From G963668185 sp963668185 (GTDB taxonomy: Bacteria; Chloroflexota; Dehalococcoidia; Lucifugimonadales; G963668185), in the NCBI GenBank assembly GCA_963668185.1, contig OY764162.1, positions 682,001-746,000 of the forward strand: a stretch of 64,000 nt of DNA, written 5' to 3'. Position 1 is the stretch's first letter. Each line of letters starts with the position of its first letter. Both the position numbers and the translations under genes were made by a program. Shown here piece by piece: positions 52,727 through 61,156 of the stretch. The notes below the pieces were generated by a model. That model made no database searches. It saw only the letters and a list, made by a program, of their open reading frames with translations, and was not told the DNA's origin.

Positions 52727-53895
52727 GCCGGGACCGCTTCGAACTTCGGGCAACCGACGGCAAGGCCAGGGCCGGCGGCGTCCACACGCCGCACGGCTCG
52801 TTCCCTACTCCAGCCTTCATGCCAGTGGCCACCCAGGGCTCCGTCAAGGCGGTGGACTCAACGGACCTGGAGGCGTTGGGCGCAAGGATCGTACTTTCGA
52901 ACGCCTATCACCTGTACCTGCGCCCCGGCGTTGAGTTGATCGAGGAGATGGGCGGCCTTCACTCCTTCATGGCCTGGGACGGCCCTGTTCTCACGGACAG
53001 CGGCGGCTTCCAGGGCTTCAGCCTCGAGAGGCTTCGCAGAATCTCCGAGGAGGGCATCGCCTTCAAGTCGCACTTGGACGGCAGCAGCCATCTCTTCACT
53101 CCTGAGAACTCCGTCCAGTTCCAGGAGAGGCTTGGAGCCGACATCATCATGCCGCTCGACGTGTGCGTGCCCGCCGACAGCGACCGGGAGACCGTGGAGT
53201 CAGCCCTCGCCAGGACGACGCGCTGGGCCGCCAGGCGCCTGGACGCGCACTCTGAAAGCAGGCGGCAACTCTTCGGCATAGTGCAGGGAGGGTTGTTTGA
53301 AGACCTCAGGGAACGGTCGGTCCGGGATCTCGTCGCGCTGGACTTCCCAGGGTACGCCATCGGCGGCCTCAGCGTCGGCGAGAGCAAAGCACAGATGTAC
53401 CACATGACCGCTTACACCGCGGGCTTGCTTCCCGAGGACAAGCCAAGGTATCTAATGGGCGTCGGCTCGCCTGAGGATCTCGTCGAGTGCGTGGCCGCGG
53501 GCGTGGATATGTTCGACTGCGTGCTGCCGACTCGCGTCGCCAGGAACGGCGCGCTGTTCACTCCCGACGGGCGCGTGAACGTGCTGGGAGCCGGATTCAG
53601 GAAGCTGGAGCGGCCTCTGCAACCCGGCTGCGACTGCTTTGCCTGCCGGAACTACTCAGCCGCGTACCTGCATCACCTGTTCAGGGCGAAGGAACTGCTG
53701 GCCTACCGGCTGGCCTCAATCCACAACCTGCGCTTCGTGATACGGCTGACCGAGGAGATGCGCGCCGCCGTACTGCGCGGCGAGTTCGCGGAGTACCGCC
53801 GCGATTTCCTCCGCAGATTCATGCCCACCGACGAGGCCGTCCGGGTGGAGCAGAAGCGCAAGTGGGCGCAGTCCACAGGTCGCCGGGTTCCCTAG
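52723..53895 (+). CDS. tgt: tRNA-guanine transglycosylase
   Basis: This 390-residue enzyme exchanges guanine 34 of GUN tRNAs for preQ1 in queuosine synthesis. Marks are GSFPTPAFMPVATQGSVK, the catalytic aspartate of LTDSGGFQ (92-97), FDCVLPTRVARNG with the second aspartate, and the zinc site C-x-C-x2-C...H in CDCFACRNYSAAYLHH. TTG 52723 overlaps the tauE stop (TTGA) and has GGAGG 7 nt upstream, so the start is well supported. It ends convergent to moaD with a 4-bp overlap. Confidence 0.95.
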   Translation: MSRDRFELRATDGKARAGGVHTPHGSFPTPAFMPVATQGSVKAVDSTDLEALGARIVLSNAYHLYLRPGVELIEEMGGLHSFMAWDGPVLTDSGGFQGFSLERLRRISEEGIAFKSHLDGSSHLFTPENSVQFQERLGADIIMPLDVCVPADSDRETVESALARTTRWAARRLDAHSESRRQLFGIVQGGLFEDLRERSVRDLVALDFPGYAIGGLSVGESKAQMYHMTAYTAGLLPEDKPRYLMGVGSPEDLVECVAAGVDMFDCVLPTRVARNGALFTPDGRVNVLGAGFRKLERPLQPGCDCFACRNYSAAYLHHLFRAKELLAYRLASIHNLRFVIRLTEEMRAAVLRGEFAEYRRDFLRRFMPTDEAVRVEQKRKWAQSTGRRVP

Positions 53896-54167
53896 CCTCC
53901 CGCTACGGCAGGGACGATGCTTATCTCGTCTCCGTCATTGGTGGCCGTGTCGAGACCGCTGAGAAAGCGCACGTCTTCGCCGTTGACATAGACGTTAACG
54001 AACGAGCGGATCGCGCCCTGCTCGTCGCACAGGCGCTGCTTGATTCCGGGGTACTCCGAGTCCAGCGAGGCGATGACTTCTGAGATGTTGGAGCCTGCCA
54101 CGTTGACTTGGTCCGCTCCACCCGTCATGCGTCGTAGGGGTGTTGGTATGCGTACGTTAACGCTCAT
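53892..54167 (-). CDS. MoaD/ThiS-family sulfur carrier protein
   Basis: This 91-residue ubiquitin-like protein ends in the diglycine needed for adenylation and thiocarboxylation (VPAVAGG). The core has RSFVNVYVNGEDVRFLSGLD and NDGDEISIVP, typical of MoaD/CysO relatives. It lies 43 bp after threonine synthase on the same strand, a pairing common in actinobacteria and Chloroflexota and reminiscent of CysO-CysM. It may carry sulfide for cysteine or another thiolation rather than serving Moco. AGGAGG is present upstream at 10 nt. Confidence 0.88.
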   Translation of the reverse strand: MSVNVRIPTPLRRMTGGADQVNVAGSNISEVIASLDSEYPGIKQRLCDEQGAIRSFVNVYVNGEDVRFLSGLDTATNDGDEISIVPAVAGG

Positions 54168-54210
54168 CTGGAAATCGTCCTCCTCGCGTGGGTACGAGAT
54201 TTGCGGCCCG

Positions 54211-55440
54211 CTACTGGACCGTGCCGTTGTAGTTGCGCTTGAATGAGTCGTAATCGGGCGCGGTCGTGGTAATCTCCACCGTGCCCGCCATCACCTCTTG
54301 CGTCTTCAGGCCGTTGCCCGTGATGTAAGCGACCGTCAGTTCATCATGGCCGATTCGCCCGCTCTCCACAAGGTTCTTGAGGCCGGAGATCACCACGCCC
54401 CCCGCGGTTTCCGTGAATATGCCCTCGGTCTCGGCCAGCAGCTTTATCCCTTCGGCAACCTGCTCTTCCCTGCAGATCACTCCCGAGCCGTTGGACGCCT
54501 TCACCGTCCTCAGCGCGTAGATACCGTCCGCGGGGTTGCCGATGGCGAGCGACTTCGCGACTGTGCTCGGCTTGACGGGCCGCACCTGCGTTTCGTCATC
54601 CTCCCATGCCCTCACGATCGGGGAGCACCCCTCCGCCTGGGCGACGTGCATCCGGGTTCCAACGCCGTCGATCAGATCGAGGTCACAGAACTCGTTCAGT
54701 CCCCGCCATATCTTCGTGAACATCGCTCCCGACGCCGCCGGAACGACGCAGTGGTCGGGAGCCTGCCAACCAAGCTGCTCCGCGACCTCGTAACCCAGCG
54801 TCTTGCTGCCCTCGGCGTAGTACGGGCGCATGTTGATGTTGACGAAGGCCCAGCGGTTGTTGTCCGCCACTTCGCTGCACAGGCGATTCACCTGGTCGTA
54901 GTTGCCTTCGATAGCGATCATGCGGGCGCCGTAAACGCCGGCGCCGAGGATCTTTCCCTGCTCAAGGTCGGCGGGAAAGAATACGACGGTCTCCATGCCG
55001 GCCTTCGCTCCGTGCGCGCCTACCGCGCCCATCAGGTTGCCCGTGGAAGCGCAGGCCAGCGTGTCGAACTCGAACTCAAGCGCCTTCGTGGACGCCACCG
55101 AGACAACCCGGTCCTTGAACGAGAAGGACGGATTGACGCTGTCGTTCTTGACGTACAGGTTGTTCAGGCCCAGCGCGCGGCCGAGGTTTTTGGCGCGAAC
55201 CAGAGGCGTGAAGCCGGTCCCAAGGTCAACCGGCTTTTCGGACTCGACCGGCAGCAGGTCGCCGTATCGCCACATCGTGGGAGGGCCCTGCCGTATCCGG
55301 TCTCGGGAGATCACACGGCTGATAGCATCGTAGTCGTACTCTACTTCGACAGGCCCGAAGCAGAGGTCACATACGCTTATGGGTTCCGCAGGGTACTCTG
55401 CGCCGCACTCGCGGCACCGGAGACATCGGACCTTTTCCAA
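54211..55440 (-). CDS. thrC: Threonine synthase
   Basis: This 409-residue PLP enzyme converts O-phosphohomoserine to threonine. An N-terminal zinc ribbon (C6, C9 or C12 with C24 and C27) precedes the catalytic domain. The PLP lysine is K109 in FSFKDRVVS; the PLP phosphate loop is CASTGNLMGAVGAHG and ASGAMFTKIWRG follows. TTG 55440 has AGGA 7 nt upstream. The moaD-like gene follows and is probably co-transcribed. Relaxed members of this family can also use sulfide or other nucleophiles, but no such evidence is seen here. Confidence 0.93.
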   Translation of the reverse strand: MEKVRCLRCRECGAEYPAEPISVCDLCFGPVEVEYDYDAISRVISRDRIRQGPPTMWRYGDLLPVESEKPVDLGTGFTPLVRAKNLGRALGLNNLYVKNDSVNPSFSFKDRVVSVASTKALEFEFDTLACASTGNLMGAVGAHGAKAGMETVVFFPADLEQGKILGAGVYGARMIAIEGNYDQVNRLCSEVADNNRWAFVNINMRPYYAEGSKTLGYEVAEQLGWQAPDHCVVPAASGAMFTKIWRGLNEFCDLDLIDGVGTRMHVAQAEGCSPIVRAWEDDETQVRPVKPSTVAKSLAIGNPADGIYALRTVKASNGSGVICREEQVAEGIKLLAETEGIFTETAGGVVISGLKNLVESGRIGHDELTVAYITGNGLKTQEVMAGTVEITTTAPDYDSFKRNYNGTVQ

Positions 55441-55591
55441 TAGCCGTTCCTAAGCTCCGGCCGTGTGATTGTGGGAAGGCCCGGACACCGCTCTCGACGC
55501 CTCGCGCCGAGCCTTCTTGAACTTGGGCGGATACTAGCAATCCCAAGCTGAGAGTGTCAAGAAATGCAAGCTGCGCCACAGCTGTGGCCGT

Positions 55592-55615
55592 GGTTCGACA
55601 GGCTCACCACGAACG
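55592..55615. repeat. Dispersed repeat, family D
   Basis: GGTTCGACAGGCTCACCACG then AACG, the reverse-strand form of the repeat at 43850. It lies in the leader of the Lon-N gene. Confidence 0.75.
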
Positions 55616-55692
55616 AAACGGAAACGCTGTCTGCCGGAACTTGTCCGGCGTTGGACCTCTGGCTATACTCAGACGGAGCGAGGTTCTTTGTG

Positions 55693-56343
55693 ATGGCGGC
55701 CAGGTCTCTCCCTCTGTTTCCTCTTCAGACGGTCCTGTTTCCAAAGGGAACGCTGCCGCTCCAGATATTCGAAGAGCGGTACAAGCTGATGCTCCAGCAC
55801 TGCTTGAACGCCGATTCCAAGTTTGGAGTCGTGCTCATCAAGAGCGGGCCGGAAGTAGGAGGCCCGGCAACCACCTACAACGTAGGAACGGTGGCGAAGA
55901 TCGTTCAGGTGAGCCCGGTGAGAGAGGGACGAATCTTCATCTCCGTGTATGGCCTGGAGCGCTTCGAGATCTCGGGACTCAAGCAAGTGGACCCCTACAT
56001 GGAAGCGCGGGTAGAAGCTCTGCCCGATACCGAAGACGATCCTCCGTTGTCGTCGGAGCGCGTCGCCGGCATCAGAGAGGCCGCCGCCCAGCACGTGCGG
56101 CTTTCGCTGGGCATGAGGGCCGGCTGGACGCGCGACATCACCCTGCCGGACGAGCTGGGTGATCTTTCCTACCACCTCGCGGCTGTTATCCAGGCGCCGA
56201 CCCAACTCAAGCAGAAGTTGCTGGAACAGCCGTCGACGGCCCGCCGGCTGGAACTGGAGGCGCAGTGGATGGACTCGACCAGGGACCCCCTCAAGGCGCA
56301 GGTGGCCCAACGGCTCCTATACAAGAGGTTTGGCCGCCAATAG
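55693..56343 (+). CDS. Lon N-terminal (LON substrate-binding) domain protein
   Basis: This 216-residue protein is a stand-alone Lon-N/PUA-like domain: LPLFPLQTVLFPKGTLPLQI at the start, FEERYKLMLQHCL, and FGVVLIKSGPEVG. The AAA ATPase and protease of Lon are missing. Such proteins are widespread with no settled role, perhaps substrate capture for protein quality control. A longer frame begins at 55564, but it would translate the family D repeat, so I prefer ATG 55693 with GAGG 10 nt upstream. Confidence 0.88.
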   Translation: MAARSLPLFPLQTVLFPKGTLPLQIFEERYKLMLQHCLNADSKFGVVLIKSGPEVGGPATTYNVGTVAKIVQVSPVREGRIFISVYGLERFEISGLKQVDPYMEARVEALPDTEDDPPLSSERVAGIREAAAQHVRLSLGMRAGWTRDITLPDELGDLSYHLAAVIQAPTQLKQKLLEQPSTARRLELEAQWMDSTRDPLKAQVAQRLLYKRFGRQ

Positions 56344-56390
56344 GCCCAATCGCAAGGTCTCCCGATGCGGGAGCCGCGTTCAGGCCGACT

Positions 56391-57587
56391 CTAGAGCCTG
56401 CTATGAGCGTCAACTACGTCGGCCAGCTTCGCGATCCCCTCGTGAATCTCGGTAGTTGAGTTGTAGCCGAAGCACAGGCGCGCGTAGTTCCGGCCCTCGC
56501 CCGTAGGCGAGAATATGACGCCGCTCTGGTACAGCACGCCAGCCTCAGCCGCCTCTTCGCGGCAGGCTTCGAGGTCCGTTCCTTCCGGCATCTTCATCCA
56601 CACGTAAAGTCCGCCTTCCGGCCTGCTCGACGTGGCTGACGACCCGAAGCTCTCGCCAATGGCCGCGAGCATCGCGTCGCGCTTGGCGCGCTGCACGTCA
56701 AGCATGTGGTCCAGGTGGTCCGGCAGGACGTTCCTCCCGAACCTGTGGATCGTCATGGCTGCCATCTCGTTTATGCCGCCGCCCGCTTTGATCGGCGGAA
56801 TGCGGTCGAGCACCTCGTCCGGGGCCTCGACGTAGCCCATGCGCACGCCCGGCGCGACTATCTTGGAGAACGATCCGACATAGAGCACGCGGCCGCTGTC
56901 GTCGAGAGACCTGATCGAGTGAACGTTCTCGCCCTCGTATCTCAGGTCCACGTAGCAGTCGTCTTCGAAGACGACTATGCCGTGGCGTCCGGTTACGTCG
57001 AGTATGGCCCTGCGCCGTTCCATGCTCATGGTCCAGCCCTGGGGATTCTGGAACGTGGGGATCAGGTAAACGAACTTGATCTTCCTCCCCTCGTCGGTTG
57101 CCGACACTATCGCTTCATCAAGCGCGTCGGGCAACATTCCGTCATCGTCGCTGGGTATGCCCCGCACCTCAGCGCCAAAGCCGCGGAACATGTTCAACGT
57201 GCCGGAGTAGAAGAAGTCGTCGGCCAGGACCACGTCTCCAGGGTCCAGCAGCGAGCGGCAGAGCAGATAGATGACTTGGCTCGAACCCTCGCCAAGATAG
57301 ACGTTGTCCGGGTGCGTGGCTATGCCGCGATCCGAGGCCAGCTTCTCAGCGACGTACTCGCGCAGCGGCGGGTAGCCCTGGGGATTCGGGTACAAAGCGA
57401 GGCCTGCCGCCTCTTCCCGCATCGCCGCCGCAAGCGACTCCACAAGCTCGTCTCCGGGAATGGTCTCCGGGTCCGGGTAGGCTACGGCGAAGTCGTACTT
57501 TGCCCGCCTGGCCGGTTGCCTGCTGCGTCCTTCGGGCAGCCCGTCCGCAAACAGGGTCTCATAGCTGAACTGGTTCGTACTCGACAA
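56391..57587 (-). CDS. PLP-dependent aminotransferase (2-aminoadipate/MocR-type fold I)
   Basis: This 398-residue class I/II aminotransferase lacks the helix-turn-helix of MocR regulators. Features are LYPNPQGYPPLREYVAEKLA, TFQNPQGWTMSMERRRAILD, the EDDCYVDLRYEGE segment with the PLP ring aspartate, and the PLP lysine in YVGSFSKIVAPGVRMGY. It resembles LysN-type 2-aminoadipate or branched aminotransferases. TTG 57587 has AGGAGG 8 nt upstream. It runs divergent from lhgO, with 180 bp between the starts. Confidence 0.9.
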   Translation of the reverse strand: MSSTNQFSYETLFADGLPEGRSRQPARRAKYDFAVAYPDPETIPGDELVESLAAAMREEAAGLALYPNPQGYPPLREYVAEKLASDRGIATHPDNVYLGEGSSQVIYLLCRSLLDPGDVVLADDFFYSGTLNMFRGFGAEVRGIPSDDDGMLPDALDEAIVSATDEGRKIKFVYLIPTFQNPQGWTMSMERRRAILDVTGRHGIVVFEDDCYVDLRYEGENVHSIRSLDDSGRVLYVGSFSKIVAPGVRMGYVEAPDEVLDRIPPIKAGGGINEMAAMTIHRFGRNVLPDHLDHMLDVQRAKRDAMLAAIGESFGSSATSSRPEGGLYVWMKMPEGTDLEACREEAAEAGVLYQSGVIFSPTGEGRNYARLCFGYNSTTEIHEGIAKLADVVDAHSRL

Positions 57588-57767
57588 AGGTTGCCTCCTG
57601 ATCCTGGGCTGGTGTCCGTCGATGCCCTCCGATCGATCTCGTATGGGATCAAGGTAGTAGTCTATTGCGAGAGCGCGAGCCGTACAACCCTGCGCCCTAC
57701 TACGGTGCTACAATCTGCGGCGCATCGTTCGGACGCGGCGCCTCAAGGAAGCTATCGGTCTATCGCC

Positions 57768-58979
57768 TTGCCAGCAAGAAACTTCGACGTAGCCATCATA
57801 GGCGGCGGCATCATCGGCCTGGCCACGGCCATGCGAATGGCCGAGAACAACAGCGGGTCGAGTTTCGTGGTCCTGGAGAAGGAAGACCGGCTTGCCCAGC
57901 ACCAGACCGGCCACAACAGCGGCGTCATACATGCGGGCATCTACTATGCGCCGGGTTCCAGCAAAGCCAACTTCTGCTCTGAAGGCGGCGCCCTTCTCCG
58001 CCGGTTCTGCGACGACCACGGGGTGGCCTACGACATGTGCGGCAAGGTCATCGTCGCAACAGACGAGTCTGAGATTCCCGGCCTGGAGGAACTCTACCGC
58101 CGGGGCACGGTCAACGGCGCCGTGGGGCTGCGGATCGTGGACAGGGAGGAGTTGCTGGAGCTGGAGCCGCACGCGGCGGGAGTCAGGGCGATCCACTCGC
58201 CCGGCACGGGGATCATCGACTTCGTGGCGGTCTCCGAGGCATACGCCGATGAGTTCAGGCGTTCAGGCGGGGAGATCGTGCTTGGCGCAGAGGTCTCGTC
58301 GGCAGCGCGGCACGGCGGCCTGCGAACGCTGGAGACGAGTCAGGGCGACTTTTCGGCGAGGTACGTGATCAACTGCGCCGGACTCCAGGCTGATCGCGTG
58401 GCGCTGATGATGGGCGCGCAGTTGGACGTGCAGATCGTCCCTTTCCGAGGGGAGTACTTCACGATACGCCCTGAAAGCGCGAGCCTCGTGAACGGGCTGA
58501 TCTACCCGGTCCCGGACCCGAAGCTGCCATTTCTGGGCGTCCATTTCACCAAGAGGATCGACGGTTCCGTCGAGGCTGGGCCAAACGCCGTGATGGCGTT
58601 CGCCAGGGAGGGATACGGGCGTACATCGTTCAGGCTGGGCGATGCGCTGGAGTCGATAAGGTTCGCCGGCTTCTGGAAGATGGCCCTCCAGCACTGGAAG
58701 ACGGGCCTTGGCGAGCAGTACAGATCGCTGGTCAAGGGCCGGTTTCTGCGCTCGCTGCAGGTCCTCGTACCGGAAATCACGATGGACGACCTGGGAGAGC
58801 CCGGGGCAGGCGTCAGGGCCCAGGTGGTGTCCAGAGACGGGGCGCTGCTTCAGGACTTCAGCATCGCGTCGTCCGAACATGCCATTCACGTGGTAAGCGC
58901 GCCCTCACCGGGCGCGACTTCGTCGCTGGCGATCGCGGACCACATCTCGCAACTGGCCGCAGACACGTTTCGCTTGTGA
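57768..58979 (+). CDS. lhgO: L-2-hydroxyglutarate oxidase
   Basis: This 403-residue FAD enzyme of the DAO family oxidises L-2-hydroxyglutarate to 2-oxoglutarate. The dinucleotide fold is AIIGGGIIGLATAMRMAENN, followed by the family-specific QTGHNSGVIHAGIYYAPGS and KVIVATDESE; the C-terminal SPGATSSLAIADHISQLA matches LhgO. TTG 57768 is the only start that fits this N-terminus. A sugar isomerase gene follows with 13 bp between, so they are likely co-transcribed. Confidence 0.9.
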   Translation: MPARNFDVAIIGGGIIGLATAMRMAENNSGSSFVVLEKEDRLAQHQTGHNSGVIHAGIYYAPGSSKANFCSEGGALLRRFCDDHGVAYDMCGKVIVATDESEIPGLEELYRRGTVNGAVGLRIVDREELLELEPHAAGVRAIHSPGTGIIDFVAVSEAYADEFRRSGGEIVLGAEVSSAARHGGLRTLETSQGDFSARYVINCAGLQADRVALMMGAQLDVQIVPFRGEYFTIRPESASLVNGLIYPVPDPKLPFLGVHFTKRIDGSVEAGPNAVMAFAREGYGRTSFRLGDALESIRFAGFWKMALQHWKTGLGEQYRSLVKGRFLRSLQVLVPEITMDDLGEPGAGVRAQVVSRDGALLQDFSIASSEHAIHVVSAPSPGATSSLAIADHISQLAADTFRL

Positions 58980-58992
58980 AAGGAGACTTGAG

Positions 58993-59910
58993 ATGAAGAT
59001 GGCGTACGCCTTCAGGAAGAGTTCGTATTACCCCTGGATAGGGCTCCGCTTCGCGGGCTTGCCGGACCATCGGGCTCGATCGGCGTGGCTGGACGACGTG
59101 CAAGAGATCGGGTTCGAAGCGATCGAGTTGGGGATGCCGGACCTCGAAGGCCTGGAAGGAGGCCCGGCCGCGGCGACTGAACTGAGGGCGGAACTGGACG
59201 GAAGAGGCCTGGGGCGAACCGTCCGGATCGGGGCTGGCTTCGCCAATCCCCGGACCGAGGGCAGGAACCGCGCCGCCCTGCTGAAGGCCATCGAGTCGTC
59301 CGGGAGCATTGGCGCAGAGATCCTCAACGTCGTGGTCGCCAGCGGGCTCAGGCATCCAGGCGCGCCCGGCTCAAGCACCGGCGAGCCGGTCTCGCAGGGT
59401 TCGAGCCGCGATGCGACGCACGACGACTTCGAGCGGACCGCGCGACATCTGCGGGACGCGGCTGAGGAGGCCGTCAAGCACGGAATGATAATCACCATCG
59501 AGTTGCACCACCTGTCGCTGGCTGACAATAGCTGGTCGATGCTTCATCTGCTTGACTTGGTCGACAGTCCCGCAGTGCTTGCGAATCCCGACTTGGGGAA
59601 CGTCATCTGGGCTTACGACGTTCCCGAGGAGACTACCGAGGACGCGATCGTGGCGCTGGCCCCGCGGGCGGGGTACTGGCACTGCAAGAACCTGATCAGG
59701 GTGCCCATCTTGAAGGGCGAGCGCACGGAGTTCATAAAGGCGGCGCTGCCCGACGGCGAAATCGACTACCGGTTTTCGGTCGCCGCCATGCTCGACGCCG
59801 GGTACGACGGGTACATGGCGGTGGAGGGCGCGCTCTGGGGCGACCAACTCCACCAGGACAAGCGCAGCTTCGACTACGCGAAAGGGCTGATCGAGAGCCT
59901 CAGCAGCTAG
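58993..59910 (+). CDS. Sugar phosphate isomerase/epimerase family protein
   Basis: This 305-residue TIM-barrel protein is of the xylose isomerase-like AP endonuclease 2 family. Metal-binding acids are expected in TIELHHLSLADNSWS, NPDLGNVIW, and GYMAVEGALWGD. The specific substrate cannot be told; relatives include L-ribulose and inosose isomerases and hydroxypyruvate isomerases. AAGGAG precedes the ATG, and the gene follows lhgO directly, which suggests a shared catabolic route. Confidence 0.85.
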   Translation: MKMAYAFRKSSYYPWIGLRFAGLPDHRARSAWLDDVQEIGFEAIELGMPDLEGLEGGPAAATELRAELDGRGLGRTVRIGAGFANPRTEGRNRAALLKAIESSGSIGAEILNVVVASGLRHPGAPGSSTGEPVSQGSSRDATHDDFERTARHLRDAAEEAVKHGMIITIELHHLSLADNSWSMLHLLDLVDSPAVLANPDLGNVIWAYDVPEETTEDAIVALAPRAGYWHCKNLIRVPILKGERTEFIKAALPDGEIDYRFSVAAMLDAGYDGYMAVEGALWGDQLHQDKRSFDYAKGLIESLSS

Positions 59911-59916
59911 GAACCG

Positions 59917-61098
59917 CTAGCGTCGGAACTCGTTGAGGCGGCTGAGCCTCTCGCCCACCCGGTGCAGCGTGTCTTCGTTCTTGGCGAACGCGAAGCGGAC
60001 GAAGGGTCTGGCCTGCTCTTCGCTGTGGTAGAAGGCCCTGCCCGGAACGGGGGTTACGCCGATCTCACGGCACAGGAAGTATGAGAACTCCAGGTCGTCG
60101 TCGTAGCCGCAGTCAGGGTACCTGCACATGACGTAGTAGGCGCCCATCGGAGTAGTGAAGTCGAAGCCGGCGTCGCGCAGCATGGGAAGGAACATGTCGC
60201 GGCGGCGCTGGTAGCCTTGCCCAAGCTCCCTGTAGTACTCAGGCCCGTACCTGAGCGCAGTGGCGGCGGCCTCCTGCAGCGGGTGAGCCGCGCCGATCGA
60301 CAGGAAGTCGTGGACCCGGCGGATTCCGGTGGCGATCTCGTCGTTCGAGGTCACGGCCCAGCCGATGCGCCAGCCGGTTGCGCTGTACGTCTTGGAGAAG
60401 CTGTTCACCGTCACAGTGCGGTCCGCCATCCCCGGCAGTGACGCGATGCTGTAATGGACGGCCTCATCGTAGATGATGTGCTCGTAGGGCTCGTCGGTGA
60501 GGGCGACGGCGTCGTACTCGATGCAGAGTTCCGCAATCAGTTGCAGCTCCTCCAGCGAATAGACCTTGCCAGTGGGATTCTGCGGCGTGTTGACGACTAT
60601 CGCCTTGGTGTTTGGATTGAACGCGGCCCGCAGTTCGTCTTCGTCGAACCAGACGCGATCGCCCTCGGAGCGCAGCTGCACGTACACGGGCTTCCCGCCT
60701 GAAAGGATCGAGTCCGGGCCGTAGTTCTCATAGAACGGCTCGAACACGACGACCTCTTCGCCGGGATTGACCACGGCCATCATCGCGGCGATCATCGACT
60801 CGGTGGCTCCGCAGCAGACGGTCACGTGTTGAGCCGGATCTACCTCCACGCCGTTGAAGCTGGCGAACTTGTCCGCGATCGCTTGCCGGATCGAGTCTGT
60901 GCCCCACGTGACCGCGTACTGGTGAAAGCTGCCGTCGATGGCGCTGTGCGCCGCCTCGATGAGCTCCGCCGGCGGGTCGAACTCCGGGAAGCCCTGCGCC
61001 AGGTTGATTGCGTCGTAGCGATTGTTGACGCGCGTCATGTCGCGTATCAACGACTCGGTGAAGCTCATGACGCGCGTGGACGTCAGTTGTCTGGTCAA
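59917..61098 (-). CDS. Class I/II PLP-dependent aminotransferase
   Basis: This 393-residue enzyme has the aspartate-aminotransferase-like layout: NLAQGFPEFDPPAELIEAAH, ATESMIAAMMAVVNPGEEVV, NTPQNPTGKVYSLEELQLIA, LTDEPYEHI and the PLP lysine in SFSKTYSATGWRIGW. The final arginine in RFAFAKNEDT binds the carboxylate. It is close to the kynurenine/methionine aminotransferase branch. TTG 61098 is the likely start. It lies 58 bp downstream of the seleno-redoxin and could share its transcript. Confidence 0.9.
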   Translation of the reverse strand: MTRQLTSTRVMSFTESLIRDMTRVNNRYDAINLAQGFPEFDPPAELIEAAHSAIDGSFHQYAVTWGTDSIRQAIADKFASFNGVEVDPAQHVTVCCGATESMIAAMMAVVNPGEEVVVFEPFYENYGPDSILSGGKPVYVQLRSEGDRVWFDEDELRAAFNPNTKAIVVNTPQNPTGKVYSLEELQLIAELCIEYDAVALTDEPYEHIIYDEAVHYSIASLPGMADRTVTVNSFSKTYSATGWRIGWAVTSNDEIATGIRRVHDFLSIGAAHPLQEAAATALRYGPEYYRELGQGYQRRRDMFLPMLRDAGFDFTTPMGAYYVMCRYPDCGYDDDLEFSYFLCREIGVTPVPGRAFYHSEEQARPFVRFAFAKNEDTLHRVGERLSRLNEFRR

Positions 61099-61156
61099 GA
61101 TGGAAGCCTCGACACGGGAGTATTGGCTGGAGAGCGGGCAGAGGTTATCACGGGGG

